Made by a program: the position numbers and the translations under genes. The notes under the pieces were generated by a model. That model was not told the DNA's origin. It made no database searches and worked only from the letters and a program-made list of their open reading frames with translations. 35,531 nucleotides of DNA from Armatimonadota bacterium. GTDB lineage: Bacteria > Armatimonadota > Fimbriimonadia > Fimbriimonadales > Fimbriimonadaceae. The stretch lies in assembly GCA_023392285.1 (NCBI GenBank), contig JAEVZK010000063.1, forward strand, positions 1 through 35,531. Reading direction: 5' to 3'. This document shows positions 21,866 through 30,413 of the stretch, in pieces; position 1 is the stretch's first letter; each line of letters begins with the position of its first letter.

Positions 21866-24223
21866 CTAAGGAGTGCTTGCGGACCGCCGGCGAACCAGAT
21901 CGACTTTCAACTGCGCATAGCCGTCGATTTGAAAATGTTCGACTCGCAGTGCATGCGATCCCGCGCTTAATCGAATGCTCTTGGTGTATGTCGTTGGCCC
22001 CTGATAATGCCAGGCGTCGTTGAGGATTGGCTTGTCATCGAGGAAAACGCGGGCACCATCGTCGGTTTGAACCTTAACCAGATATTCGCCCTCGATCAGG
22101 CCAGAACCCGCTGCCCCCTTTGCCTTGACGGTCAATTTGGCGTCAGCCACCGTCGCATAGTGATCCGCGCCAATGCCCGCCAAGAAACTCGCTCCCGCAA
22201 AGTCTAAATTGGTAAAGTTCGTCTGCTTGAGAGGAGTGCCAGCCATCGCCTCCTGCAGCGCCGTCTCGTCGGGAGCGGAGTGAGGATCGGCGGGATCGGC
22301 GGGCTTGCTCCATTTGAAAAACTTCACCGTCCAGTCGATGGCGATGGGAGGAGTGAAGTCGTACTTTATCGTGACTGGCTTGCCAGCCGCGGTGACGATC
22401 CCTCGATAGTCCGTTGTTTCTGCCCCGCGAAACTCAACGACCAGATGAATGTCTCCACCGTTTAACTCCGGCACCAAAAGCTTGCCGGGAGCCTCACCCG
22501 AGGACTTGATGCCTTTGGGGAGGGACCCGTTCAGGCTGACGATCCGCCATTTCCCTTTTGGCCCCAAGATTTGATAGGTGACGAGCCTCTCCCCATTCGC
22601 TTTCACCTTCTGCGCAGCCGGATTTAAGTCAGGCCGACGACGAAGCAGGGGCGAGAGGAAATCGTAAGGTCCCCATTCCCCGATGATGATGTTTTGCTTA
22701 CCTCGATATCGATACGGATACCGCATGTCGCTGCCGGTGTGACCCGACGGCATGAACGCCTTCGGAACTGGTGCGGGCTGAAGAGCAAGCATCGCGCTCT
22801 TGTCGCGTGGTGGCACCATCGACTGAACCGGCGAAGCCGTGCCGAAGTAAGGCTGCCAAGTCGGTGTCATGATCTGCACCGACGGCGAACGCCATTCGTT
22901 TCCTGAACTCTCTCCCGGCAGCGCTATCTCGAGGGAGTAGAAGACGTTGTTCTGAATATTGAGCCCCACCTTGCCAGCCGTCGCGATGTTGGGCGTTCCC
23001 ACCACCTCGTTGTGTGAAAAGTCGATCGCCGCAGTGTCCTTAAAGCTCGCCAACTGCTTCCCACCCATAAAGAGATTGCGCTCGATCGGGTAGTCGTGGC
23101 TCACGGTATCGCGATGCTTCGGATAGCCCCAGCTCGGATCTTGGTTCGGGTTCTGCCACAGTTGGATTGCGAGGCTATCGCTGAATTGATTTGCCAGAAT
23201 CGAGTTGTTCTGCCCGTGCTCGATCGCGATCCCAACCTCGTTTCCGGCGAAATGGTTGCCTAATATCAGCGTGTTGTAGGAGTAACCACCCCACAAGCCG
23301 TGCCAGCATTCCTCGACCAAATTGTTCACAAACTTGTTTCGGCTGAAAGTTGCCTCGATGCCATTGGTGGGCGCTTCGCTAAAGTCGTTGCCGTAAAGCA
23401 GGTTATCGTTGCATCCACCTTGGCCCGTGTCCATCGTGGTCTGACCAGCCCAAAGGAAAAATCCGTCGCCACCATGAGTCACCGAGTTGTAGGCAAACAC
23501 GTTGTCGCTCGATTGTTCGTACACAAGAATTCCAGCGCTGTCCTGCCCGCGATTGTAGACGCCGTGGCTGTAGCCCCGAACACACCAATCGATCTGATTG
23601 TGCATCACCTTGTTTTTGCTGCTGCGGTACAAACCAACGCCGACTCCGCTGAGGAACGAAAAGTTGTTAGAAATCACCTTGCCGCCTGCGCACGAGGTGA
23701 GCATCAGCCCACACTGGCCGCCAACTGCCCGGCAGCCCTGAACCACGAAGCCGTTGCAATCACGAAGGTAAATGGCTGCTCCATATCGGAGCCACTCGTC
23801 CTTTTCGTTCTGGTGGTAGCTCATCCAGTCGGAGAGGTCCTCCTTCTCAGGAGTTGACTTCAGACGCTGCTTCCAATTGTAAGAAAAGTCTGAATCGATG
23901 ATCTTGAGATTCTTCGCACCCCGCGCCATGATTCCAACTTTGTAGCCTCGAACGCGCAGATTCTTGATCGTGACATTCGCGCCTTCGACCATCAATCCGA
24001 GTCCACGTCGCTGATCGGGCTCGGCTGTCTGAGGTGTTCCCTCGATCGTCACTCCCTTGAAATCTAGCACCAGATTGTTTCCCTTGACGAGCAGAGCTGG
24101 TTTTGACAGATTTTCGGGACTTGTGAGCCGATAGACTCCTGGCGCAACCTTTCCGCCCCGAGTGATCGTTGAGCCTACGGACAGGCGGATCTGAGTCATT
24201 GCGAAGGCGCAATTGAGAATCAT
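21866..24223 (-). CDS. Right-handed parallel beta-helix protein with C-terminal PA14 domain
   Basis: From ATG 24223 this encodes 785 residues; ATG 24199 is an alternative and the frame is open further upstream. Residues about 60-420 are repeats of the NosD/pectate-lyase beta-helix type, with recurring units such as NLKIIDSDFS, GKVISNNFSF, NKVMHNQIDW, DNVFAYNSVTH and NSILANQFSD. The last ~110 residues form a PA14-like domain (EGEYLVKVQTDDGARVFLDDKPILNDAW, SAGSHALRVEHFQI), a carbohydrate-binding fold. Signal peptide: the first residues (MILNCAFAM) are hydrophobic but very short, so export is uncertain. It is probably a polysaccharide-acting or cell-surface protein. It lies 73 bases upstream of the DUF1559 gene on the same strand. 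Confidence 0.88.
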   Translation of the reverse strand: MILNCAFAMTQIRLSVGSTITRGGKVAPGVYRLTSPENLSKPALLVKGNNLVLDFKGVTIEGTPQTAEPDQRRGLGLMVEGANVTIKNLRVRGYKVGIMARGAKNLKIIDSDFSYNWKQRLKSTPEKEDLSDWMSYHQNEKDEWLRYGAAIYLRDCNGFVVQGCRAVGGQCGLMLTSCAGGKVISNNFSFLSGVGVGLYRSSKNKVMHNQIDWCVRGYSHGVYNRGQDSAGILVYEQSSDNVFAYNSVTHGGDGFFLWAGQTTMDTGQGGCNDNLLYGNDFSEAPTNGIEATFSRNKFVNNLVEECWHGLWGGYSYNTLILGNHFAGNEVGIAIEHGQNNSILANQFSDSLAIQLWQNPNQDPSWGYPKHRDTVSHDYPIERNLFMGGKQLASFKDTAAIDFSHNEVVGTPNIATAGKVGLNIQNNVFYSLEIALPGESSGNEWRSPSVQIMTPTWQPYFGTASPVQSMVPPRDKSAMLALQPAPVPKAFMPSGHTGSDMRYPYRYRGKQNIIIGEWGPYDFLSPLLRRRPDLNPAAQKVKANGERLVTYQILGPKGKWRIVSLNGSLPKGIKSSGEAPGKLLVPELNGGDIHLVVEFRGAETTDYRGIVTAAGKPVTIKYDFTPPIAIDWTVKFFKWSKPADPADPHSAPDETALQEAMAGTPLKQTNFTNLDFAGASFLAGIGADHYATVADAKLTVKAKGAAGSGLIEGEYLVKVQTDDGARVFLDDKPILNDAWHYQGPTTYTKSIRLSAGSHALRVEHFQIDGYAQLKVDLVRRRSASTP

Positions 24224-24234
24224 CTTCTCAATTG
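24210..24234. repeat. Perfect 10-bp inverted repeat in the divergent start region
   Basis: CAATTGAGAA and TTCTCAATTG are exact inverted copies with a five-base loop between the divergent beta-helix and small membrane protein genes. The ATG at 24223 lies in the loop. It could be an operator for a dimeric regulator or an mRNA hairpin controlling the start. Confidence 0.7.
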
Positions 24235-24261
24235 ATAGCGCATAAGGGCAAAATAAATCCA

Positions 24262-24639
24262 ATGATCTGGATTCAAGGTCTGATTTCTTTCCTCGTCTGG
24301 ATTGGCTACGGCTTTTTTCAGGCACGGAGATCGGAAAAGATCAGAGCTTGGGTGTGCAGCTTGAGCCGACCTCATCGAGCTATTTCCGGAGCATTGCTCA
24401 TCCTTGTTGGCATGGCGTTTCTGTTCGGCGGATTGTTCGCCTTGCTGCAGATGGGCGGATTTACCTCCAGCGGGCTGACGCCAGCCGCATGGGGAGCAGT
24501 CACTCTGCTTGGATTACTCTTCGTCCACTTCCAGACTCTGGGCACCGGAATGCTCGTCAGTTTGATCGGAGCGGATGTAACGAACGATCCTCAGCACACG
24601 TCCATCAATACAGCCCGAGAGGAGTCTAAACTTTCATGA
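24262..24639 (+). CDS. Small membrane protein, unknown function
   Basis: I choose ATG 24262 for a 125-residue protein (a TTG at 24232 would add ten residues and fall inside the inverted repeat). Three hydrophobic segments are visible: IQGLISFLVWIGYGFF, GALLILVGMAFLFGGLFALLQM and AVTLLGLLFVHFQTLG, with a basic stretch (ARRSEKIRAW) after the first. I recognise no family. Its stop overlaps the start of the next gene as ATGA, so the two are probably made together. Confidence 0.65.
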   Translation: MIWIQGLISFLVWIGYGFFQARRSEKIRAWVCSLSRPHRAISGALLILVGMAFLFGGLFALLQMGGFTSSGLTPAAWGAVTLLGLLFVHFQTLGTGMLVSLIGADVTNDPQHTSINTAREESKLS

Positions 24640-25229
24640 AGTCATTCGTACTGGCCTTCGCTGCGCTTTTTTCGTTTCTGACGATCGCTTACGCGCAACC
24701 GACCCCCGAACAAAAAGCGAAAAGCGATCAAGTCATGCAGAAGCTGCGGCAGATCGATATCCTGACCCAGATCGTTCCCCTCGTCCTCACGAAGGATCAG
24801 CTGAATGCGCTTCTGCCGGTCGTCGAAAAAGCCCGAGCGGCGGTCTACAAGACAGAGAAGGATGAGGCAGAAGCACTGGCTAAGCTCGATTCCAAAGTGA
24901 CGAGCGCGGTGGACACTTCCGTCGACAAGGGCGTGCCTCCAAGCAAGGAGTTACTGGACGAACTCGCTGACCTGACGTTCAAATGGAGCCTGAATCGTTC
25001 GGCCGTATCCACCGCGAACACCGATCTAGTTTTGAAGAAGTTCAAGGAAGTGACGAACGTCGGTCAGCAGAAGGCGGCCATCAATTCTCTCGCTCCCCAG
25101 CTAATCGATCCGTCTTTGGACCCCAAGAAGATGTCTGATGAGGACAAACTCCGATTCTTCATCCAGCAGATTTTTCTCGATCCTCAGTGCTATCCGATTC
25201 TTATCCGTCTCGCGGCCAAAGCTAAGTAG
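24636..25229 (+). CDS. Small secreted helical protein, unknown function
   Basis: This 197-residue protein has a Sec signal peptide (MKSFVLAFAALFSFLTIAYAQ) and a mature part rich in Lys, Ala, Asp and Leu that looks fully alpha-helical (EQKAKSDQVMQKLRQIDILTQ, LLPVVEKARAAVYKTEKDEAEALAKL). It resembles periplasmic chaperone-like or OmpH/Spy-type helical proteins in composition only; I cannot assign a family. AGAGGAG precedes the ATG. The last eight bases overlap the convergent purE gene. Confidence 0.75.
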   Translation: MKSFVLAFAALFSFLTIAYAQPTPEQKAKSDQVMQKLRQIDILTQIVPLVLTKDQLNALLPVVEKARAAVYKTEKDEAEALAKLDSKVTSAVDTSVDKGVPPSKELLDELADLTFKWSLNRSAVSTANTDLVLKKFKEVTNVGQQKAAINSLAPQLIDPSLDPKKMSDEDKLRFFIQQIFLDPQCYPILIRLAAKAK

Positions 25230-25719
25230 AGCTTTTGTCGAGCAACGTCCGATTCATCTCATCCACCTGTTGGATGAGATTTTTCTCGTGTGATCGGAGC
25301 TTCTCGCCTAGGATTGGATCGGAAACCGCTAAGATGCGCGCCGCAAGTATTCCCGCGTTCTTGCCGCCGTTGATCGCCATGGTTGCTACCGGAATGCCAG
25401 GGGGCATTTGGACGATCGAATAAAGCGAATCCACGCCGGACAATGCTTTGCTTTCCACGGGCACCCCGATCACCGGCAGAACCGTTAGGGAGGCAACCAT
25501 TCCCGGCAAGTGTGCCGCGCCGCCCGCTCCCGCGATGATCACTTTCAGGCCGCGCTGCTCCGCGCTCTGCGCGTATTCCACCATCCCGAGTGGAGTTCGG
25601 TGGGCACTTACGACCTTCATTTCGAAGCTCACACCTACGGATTGGAGGAAATCGGCGGCAGGTTGTAGGGCGGGCAAATCACTTTTGCTGCCCATGATGA
25701 TTCCCACGAGTGCGGCCAT
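25222..25719 (-). CDS. purE: N5-carboxyaminoimidazole ribonucleotide mutase (PurE)
   Basis: I choose ATG 25719, giving 165 residues, the normal PurE length; a longer frame runs into the upstream gene. MAALVGIIMGSKSDLPALQPA, VVSAHRTPLGMVEYAQ, IIAGAGGAAHLPGMVAS and PVIGVPVESKALSGVDSLYSIVQMPPGIPVATMAINGGKNAGILAARIL are class I PurE signatures, with the catalytic His in SAHRTP and the GGAAHLPGM loop. It converts N5-carboxyaminoimidazole ribonucleotide to CAIR in purine synthesis. The partner purK is not adjacent. It lies 13 bases downstream of the Kdo transferase gene. Confidence 0.97.
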   Translation of the reverse strand: MAALVGIIMGSKSDLPALQPAADFLQSVGVSFEMKVVSAHRTPLGMVEYAQSAEQRGLKVIIAGAGGAAHLPGMVASLTVLPVIGVPVESKALSGVDSLYSIVQMPPGIPVATMAINGGKNAGILAARILAVSDPILGEKLRSHEKNLIQQVDEMNRTLLDKSST

Positions 25720-25732
25720 GGCGAATATGTTA

Positions 25733-26986
25733 CTACTTGGCAGTGAACTGGTTGGCCTCATCGGCGATCGCTTCGGCATACCGTCGACTCGCACCAACGT
25801 TCGCACGTATCAGCTCGGCGGCTGCTTCGCCCATCGATAATCGCTTGACTTCATCTTGCCGAAGCTCCTGAATCGCTGCTCGAAGCTGCTCCTGCGTTTC
25901 GCACCTCAGCGAGGCACCAGAGCGAAGCGCCATTTCGGTCACATCTCTGAAATTCTGCATCCATCGCCCGTGCAGCACCGGCTTTCCCAAGGCAAGCGGT
26001 TGAATCAGGTTCTGCCCGCCGTGGTTAGCGAATCCCCCGCCGATCACTACGATGTCGGCCACGCAGTAGACGCTGTCCAACTCCCCGTAGGAGTCGAGCA
26101 ACACAACCTGACCTTTCTCCCCCTTTGACCGCCGTGCCACTTGGCCAAACTTTGCCTGTAGTTTTTTGAGTAGCTCCTCGGCCCTTTCGAGATGTCGTGG
26201 AGCGAACACTAGCTGCTGGTCGGCGGAAAGGGCGCCGATCACAAAATCCTCCTCTTCTGCGCCCCGAGTCGATCCTACAACAAGAGTGACTCGGCTCCCG
26301 TTGAGCCCTAGTTCCTGCTTCCAGACAGCCGGATCGGCCGAAGCATTTGCCGCGGCTTGATCAAACTTACAGTTCCCCTCCACGGAGACATGCTGGCCGC
26401 CCAGCTGCTCGATGCGACTCGCGTCTTCTGCTGACTGCATGAGGCACCGATCCATGTTGCGAAGCAGACTTTTGTAGAAGAACTTCACCCAGACTGAGCG
26501 CTTAAATGATCGGTCGCTGATCCTGCCGTTGATCAGCATGGTACGGCAATCAAACACTTTAGCCGCCCACAGGAAATTGAACCAAAGCTCCGTCTCCATG
26601 ATCGCAACCACCGAAGGTTGAACTCGCTGCACGGCAGCTAACTGAAACCGGGCAATGTCGATCGGGAAGTAGAAGACACGGTCCGCGTATCCTTTCGCCT
26701 TTTCTTGAGCCGTGCTGTAGCCGCTGCTCGTTGTCGTCGAGAGAATAATCTCATGATCCGGCAAAACCGCTCGAACCTCGGCCAGGATGGGAAGCGCGGC
26801 CACCACTTCGCCCACTGAGACGGCGTGAAACCACACTCGCTTACGATCTTTCCGTCGCTCGATGTCGTAATTGCCAAACCGTTCCGGCCAATTGGGCTGC
26901 AGCTTGCGAGCGCGAGTGCGAATCCACATCCAAGGCACCCAAATGGGAGCCAAAATCGTGATGAGAAGGTTGTAAACGAGGAACAT
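25733..26986 (-). CDS. waaA: 3-deoxy-D-manno-octulosonic acid (Kdo) transferase
   Basis: This 417-residue GT30 enzyme starts at ATG 26986. An N-terminal membrane anchor (LVYNLLITILAPIWVPWMWIR) precedes HAVSVGE with the catalytic Glu60, METELWFNFLW, LINGRISDRSFKR, the GSTRGAEEEDF segment, APRHLERAEEL and GGGFANHGGQNLIQPLALGKPVLHGRWMQNF, all standard Kdo transferase landmarks. It adds Kdo from CMP-Kdo to lipid A precursor at the cytoplasmic face of the inner membrane. Its presence implies a lipopolysaccharide-bearing outer membrane. It sits in a minus-strand unit with two small membrane proteins upstream and purE downstream. Confidence 0.95.
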   Translation of the reverse strand: MFLVYNLLITILAPIWVPWMWIRTRARKLQPNWPERFGNYDIERRKDRKRVWFHAVSVGEVVAALPILAEVRAVLPDHEIILSTTTSSGYSTAQEKAKGYADRVFYFPIDIARFQLAAVQRVQPSVVAIMETELWFNFLWAAKVFDCRTMLINGRISDRSFKRSVWVKFFYKSLLRNMDRCLMQSAEDASRIEQLGGQHVSVEGNCKFDQAAANASADPAVWKQELGLNGSRVTLVVGSTRGAEEEDFVIGALSADQQLVFAPRHLERAEELLKKLQAKFGQVARRSKGEKGQVVLLDSYGELDSVYCVADIVVIGGGFANHGGQNLIQPLALGKPVLHGRWMQNFRDVTEMALRSGASLRCETQEQLRAAIQELRQDEVKRLSMGEAAAELIRANVGASRRYAEAIADEANQFTAK

Positions 26987-26991
26987 GCAGC

Positions 26992-27435
26992 CTATCGCGG
27001 CAGGTTGGGAAACATCGCACGTGGAATTTGCGTGACGTCTACCTTCCACTTCCCATCGGTCCGCACCAGCACTAGAGCGTAATTTTCCTGGTAAGCCATT
27101 TGCCTCGCCGCATTTCGAAGCACCGTCAGCTTGACCGAGGCCGAATCACCGGAAACGTCGGTTGAGGTGATCTCCCACACGAACAGATAATGTTTTGAGA
27201 GATCGAACGTCTTCTTCCATGCTTCCCGAATCTGATCAGGACTCTCATCGTGCAGCGTCGATAACTCCGTCAGCTGATCGATATCCTGCTTGGCCAGCGC
27301 GGACATGAATTCGGCGGCGGCGCTACTCGGCGACTGCGTGTTGAACAGGAACAGGACCAGCACGAGAGCGGCCGATAACACTGCCGCCAGAAGCACAAAG
27401 GAAATCCTGCCCGATCGCCGATTCGATGAATGCAT
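26992..27435 (-). CDS. Single-pass membrane protein with small extracytoplasmic domain (NTF2/DUF4878-like)
   Basis: I choose ATG 27435 for 147 residues. A basic N-terminus (SSNRRSGR) and a transmembrane helix (ISFVLLAAVLSAALVLVLFLF) are followed by an ~105-residue domain starting with AAAEFMSALAKQDIDQLTEL and ending in a beta strand segment YALVLVRTDGKWKVDVTQIP, the layout of NTF2-like DUF4878 domains. The function is unknown. It ends five bases before the Kdo transferase start. The neighbouring gene 27467-27883 encodes a protein of the same plan, so they may be diverged paralogues. Confidence 0.7.
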   Translation of the reverse strand: MHSSNRRSGRISFVLLAAVLSAALVLVLFLFNTQSPSSAAAEFMSALAKQDIDQLTELSTLHDESPDQIREAWKKTFDLSKHYLFVWEITSTDVSGDSASVKLTVLRNAARQMAYQENYALVLVRTDGKWKVDVTQIPRAMFPNLPR

Positions 27436-27466
27436 CTTCACTATTAAACCTTGTGCATGAAATTCA

Positions 27467-27883
27467 TCACCGTGACCAGTGAAGTGCGCGCTCAAAGGCC
27501 TCATCGGTCGCTTGGGCATTCACCTTCCAGACGCCACCCTTATCTTGCAAAAACCACAGGAAAGGCACGTTGCCGGATCGCGTCCGATATTCCACCGCCA
27601 TCACAAAAAAAGCCCGGGGACGCTTTGCGTCCACCAATTCGTAGCCATTAGAGTTCTTCAAGAGCGGAATGAGAAACGGCAGCATGTTTTTCATATAGGG
27701 CGAATCAATGCCCTCGGCGACCACCGAGTTCGCAAGCTGAGCGTCATTCTCCGCAAATGCCTGATGGAGTTTTCGCAACGCGCTTTGCGGACCCACATCT
27801 TGAAGGCGGCCGAACAGCACCAAGGTGATCCCCGCGAGAACCGCGGCTGAGACGTAGCCTGCAATATTGCTCTTTTCTTTCAT
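27467..27883 (-). CDS. Single-pass membrane protein, probable distant paralogue of its neighbour
   Basis: I choose ATG 27883, with AGAAG upstream; the 138 residues have a short N-terminus (MKEKSNIAG), a transmembrane helix (YVSAAVLAGITLVLFG) and a soluble domain with SALRKLHQAFAENDAQLANSVV followed by FLWFLQDKGGVWKVNAQATDEA. The helix-then-strand layout with a terminal KGGVWKV motif parallels TDGKWKV in the next gene. Function unknown. It is first in the unit ending in waaA and purE, separated by 31 bases from the following gene. Confidence 0.7.
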   Translation of the reverse strand: MKEKSNIAGYVSAAVLAGITLVLFGRLQDVGPQSALRKLHQAFAENDAQLANSVVAEGIDSPYMKNMLPFLIPLLKNSNGYELVDAKRPRAFFVMAVEYRTRSGNVPFLWFLQDKGGVWKVNAQATDEAFERALHWSR

Positions 27884-27985
27884 GCCGCTTCTACAAGATA
27901 CCAACCACTGAACAACTGGGAGGATTCCACGTTTGCCTCACTACGAAGTTCTTACGAACGGACGATAATCTGTTTTAGGTATAGC

Positions 27986-29218
27986 ATGAGCGAACTGATT
28001 TCTCGAAGAGACATGATGAAGCGCGGCGGAGTAATCGCCGTTGGATTGATGGCCCCGCGCTGGCTCTCCACCATCGCCAAAGCCGACATGTTAAGCGTGG
28101 CAAAGGGCGGCAAACCTTCCGGCGACACGATTCTCGTCGTCTGCCAGCTGAGCGGCGGAAATGACGGTCTCAACACCTTTATCCCGTACGCCAACAAGAA
28201 ATATTACGCTTATCGCCCGACGATCGGAATTGCCGACGACAAGGTGCTCCACGTGAACGAGCAGATGGGCTTCCATCCCAGCATGACCGCTATGACGGAA
28301 CTCTATAAGCAGGGCAAGGTGGCCGTGGTCAATAATGTTGGCTATCCTCAGCCAAACCGGTCTCACTTTAAGAGCATGGAGATCTGGCAGTCCGCCTCTC
28401 CGACCTCGACTCTTCGGAACGGGTGGATTGGCCGCCACTTCGATCAGCAGCTCTCGGTTGGGCCAATGAATCCCGTGGTGGCGCTTGGCCTCTCAACGGA
28501 AAAACCGCTTGCGCTGTCTGCCAAGGCCGCCAGCATTCCGTGCTTCGCCTCGCTCAACGACATCCAAAGCCTCATTGGCGATCCTGCCTCCGAGCAGATG
28601 CTGCGAGACATCCAAGGCACGGAGGCGCCAAGCGGCTCTAATACGAGAGTAGTGCAGCAGGCGAGCAAAGCCGCGCTCGACGCAATGGACATTTTAAGCC
28701 GGCAGCTGAAGGGCTACACGTCTAAGCAAACCTACGGGACGGACTCCTTCGGGCGAGGGTTCCAGCAGATTGCCCAACTCATCGCTACATCACCCAAGAC
28801 GCGCGTCGTCTACTTCAGCGCAAGTGGGTTCGATACCCATGCGCGTCAGACGGATACCCAAGAGCGACTGCTGGGCGGGCTTTCGAATGCGGTCGGTACG
28901 TTCCAAAACGAGATGGAAGCAATCGGCAAGGCGGACAAAGTCGTCGTCCTGATCTTCTCCGAGTTCGGTCGCCGTGTGCAGGAGAACGGCAGCGCAGGAA
29001 CCGATCATGGCCAAGCCGCGCCCATGTTCCTGATCGGCAAGTCGGTGAAAGGCGGCATGTACGGCCCCATCCCCGACCTCGACAATCTTGCGAACGGAGA
29101 TGTGGGCTTTACCACCGACTTCCGTGAAGTCTACGCCGCCACCCTCGACCAGTGGATGGGCGGAGACTCCGAGATCGTTCTGGGTGAGCAGTTCAAGCAC
29201 GCCCCCGTGTTCGCGTAA
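27986..29218 (+). CDS. DUF1501 family protein, Tat-exported
   Basis: This 410-residue protein opens with a twin-arginine signal (SRRDMMKRGGVIAVGLMAPRW). DUF1501 landmarks are ILVVCQLSGGNDGLNTFIPY, FHPSMTAMTELYKQGKVAVVNNVGYPQPNRSHFKSMEIWQ, FSASGFDTHARQT and VLIFSEFGRRVQENGSAGTDHGQAAPMFLIG, which resemble the metal-binding layout of the alkaline phosphatase/sulfatase fold. DUF1501 genes usually sit beside a DUF1800 gene; none is seen here. The enzyme activity is unknown. It is divergent from the membrane-protein unit with about 100 bp between starts. Confidence 0.95.
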   Translation: MSELISRRDMMKRGGVIAVGLMAPRWLSTIAKADMLSVAKGGKPSGDTILVVCQLSGGNDGLNTFIPYANKKYYAYRPTIGIADDKVLHVNEQMGFHPSMTAMTELYKQGKVAVVNNVGYPQPNRSHFKSMEIWQSASPTSTLRNGWIGRHFDQQLSVGPMNPVVALGLSTEKPLALSAKAASIPCFASLNDIQSLIGDPASEQMLRDIQGTEAPSGSNTRVVQQASKAALDAMDILSRQLKGYTSKQTYGTDSFGRGFQQIAQLIATSPKTRVVYFSASGFDTHARQTDTQERLLGGLSNAVGTFQNEMEAIGKADKVVVLIFSEFGRRVQENGSAGTDHGQAAPMFLIGKSVKGGMYGPIPDLDNLANGDVGFTTDFREVYAATLDQWMGGDSEIVLGEQFKHAPVFA

Positions 29219-29226
29219 AGGCTGGA

Positions 29227-30252
29227 CTAGGCGACGGCGTAGCCGTCTTCGTCGGTGCCGATGATCGAGTCGATGTCGTTGGCGATCAGCTCTTCAAACC
29301 ATTGGCCGAAGGCGCTGTTGGCGCGCTTATGATATACATCTTCCGCGACCCGCGCCAGTTCCTTGCCGCGGGAATCCCCGCGCAGGTCGTACAAGTACGC
29401 CAGGTCGAACAGGCGCAGGTGGAGGTCGGCGGCGACATAATCGTTCCAAAAATCTTCTGGATGACTGCGAATGATGCGCAGTACGCCCGTGGTTCGCTCC
29501 TCTTCAGATTCAAGCGTGCTCCAAGTCAGCGGGAAAAGCTCGTCGGTGAGGGGTGAATTCGCCTTGGGCACGACCCTAAAGGCGGCCAACTCGGGAATTT
29601 CATGGCAAAGCTCCAAGGTTCGTGCATTGCTCACCTTCGGCATTTCAAAATCTCTCGCCGGGTGCGATGCCCAGGAGACACCCTCGAAAACCGACTTCCA
29701 AAATTTGGGCACCTCGTACGGCACCCCTTTGTGAACATCGGGATAATGGCGGTCGATGCAGCAGGCGAGTCGTCCGCGGACAAAGTCAAGGCTGACGGGC
29801 GATACAATCGGTGCTTGGCACCTGGTGAGGAAGTTTTGCTTGATCATCCTGAGCTGAGCAAGCGGCACGGTATGCACTTCCACCACCCGGCAATAATGGA
29901 GAAAGGGGTTTGCGTAGAAACAGATCGCCTCGCCCATGCGCCCATTCTGAACGCCCACGAGAAATTGACAGAATCCAAAGCGGTCGGGGCTGCCCATACA
30001 GGCGAAGCCAACCAGCGATTGGCGCGTCGGCACCTTCTTGGCTCGTTTTTCTCCTTCGAAGGGGCGAATGCCCTTTTGAGCGAGAAGGAAGAGGATCTTC
30101 TTCAGCTTCTTCTCGTCTTGCTTGTCGCCGATGGTCTGGGCGAGTGCCGAGACGGTGTCGGCAAGCACCTGATTCGGGCTCCATTTGGCGTATTCTTCCA
30201 ACTCATGCCAACGCCGGTAGCGAATGGCTTCAAAGTAAACGGCTTGATTCAT
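29227..30252 (-). CDS. Conserved-looking protein of unknown function
   Basis: I choose ATG 30252, preceded by GGAGAG with good spacing (a GTG at 30264 is an alternative), giving 341 residues. No signal peptide or membrane segment is seen. The protein is Trp, Cys and Phe rich, with several distinctive stretches (YRRWHELEEYAKWSPNQVLA, FACMGSPDRFGFCQFLVG, RGRLACCIDRHYPDVHKG). I recognise no domain or catalytic motif. It ends nine bases from the convergent DUF1501 stop. It lies directly downstream of the helicase-nuclease gene and its flanking repeats on the same strand, but nothing ties it to defence. Confidence 0.75.
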   Translation of the reverse strand: MNQAVYFEAIRYRRWHELEEYAKWSPNQVLADTVSALAQTIGDKQDEKKLKKILFLLAQKGIRPFEGEKRAKKVPTRQSLVGFACMGSPDRFGFCQFLVGVQNGRMGEAICFYANPFLHYCRVVEVHTVPLAQLRMIKQNFLTRCQAPIVSPVSLDFVRGRLACCIDRHYPDVHKGVPYEVPKFWKSVFEGVSWASHPARDFEMPKVSNARTLELCHEIPELAAFRVVPKANSPLTDELFPLTWSTLESEEERTTGVLRIIRSHPEDFWNDYVAADLHLRLFDLAYLYDLRGDSRGKELARVAEDVYHKRANSAFGQWFEELIANDIDSIIGTDEDGYAVA

Positions 30253-30333
30253 CTGACTCTCCACCCTTGATTTTTGGCGCGTCCGGCCTTTTCTTTAGGG
30301 GAAAGCTGGAGCTATTTATGAAGTTCTTGTTTT

Positions 30334-30371
30334 GGGGAGTTCGGGAGTTCGTGGGTTCGGGAGTTCGGGGC
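30334..30371. repeat. Degenerate 8-bp tandem repeat, left arm (GGGAGTTC units)
   Basis: Four near-identical octamers of the form GGGAGTTC or GTGGGTTC lie in tandem in the gap 30253-30550. The 14-mer AGTTCGGGAGTTCG at 30338-30351 is exactly repeated in inverted orientation at 30512-30525. No gene is visible in this gap. Confidence 0.8.
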
Positions 30372-30413
30372 GAAGGGAAAGCTCGCACACCCACGTCGGA
30401 TGAACTTATTACA

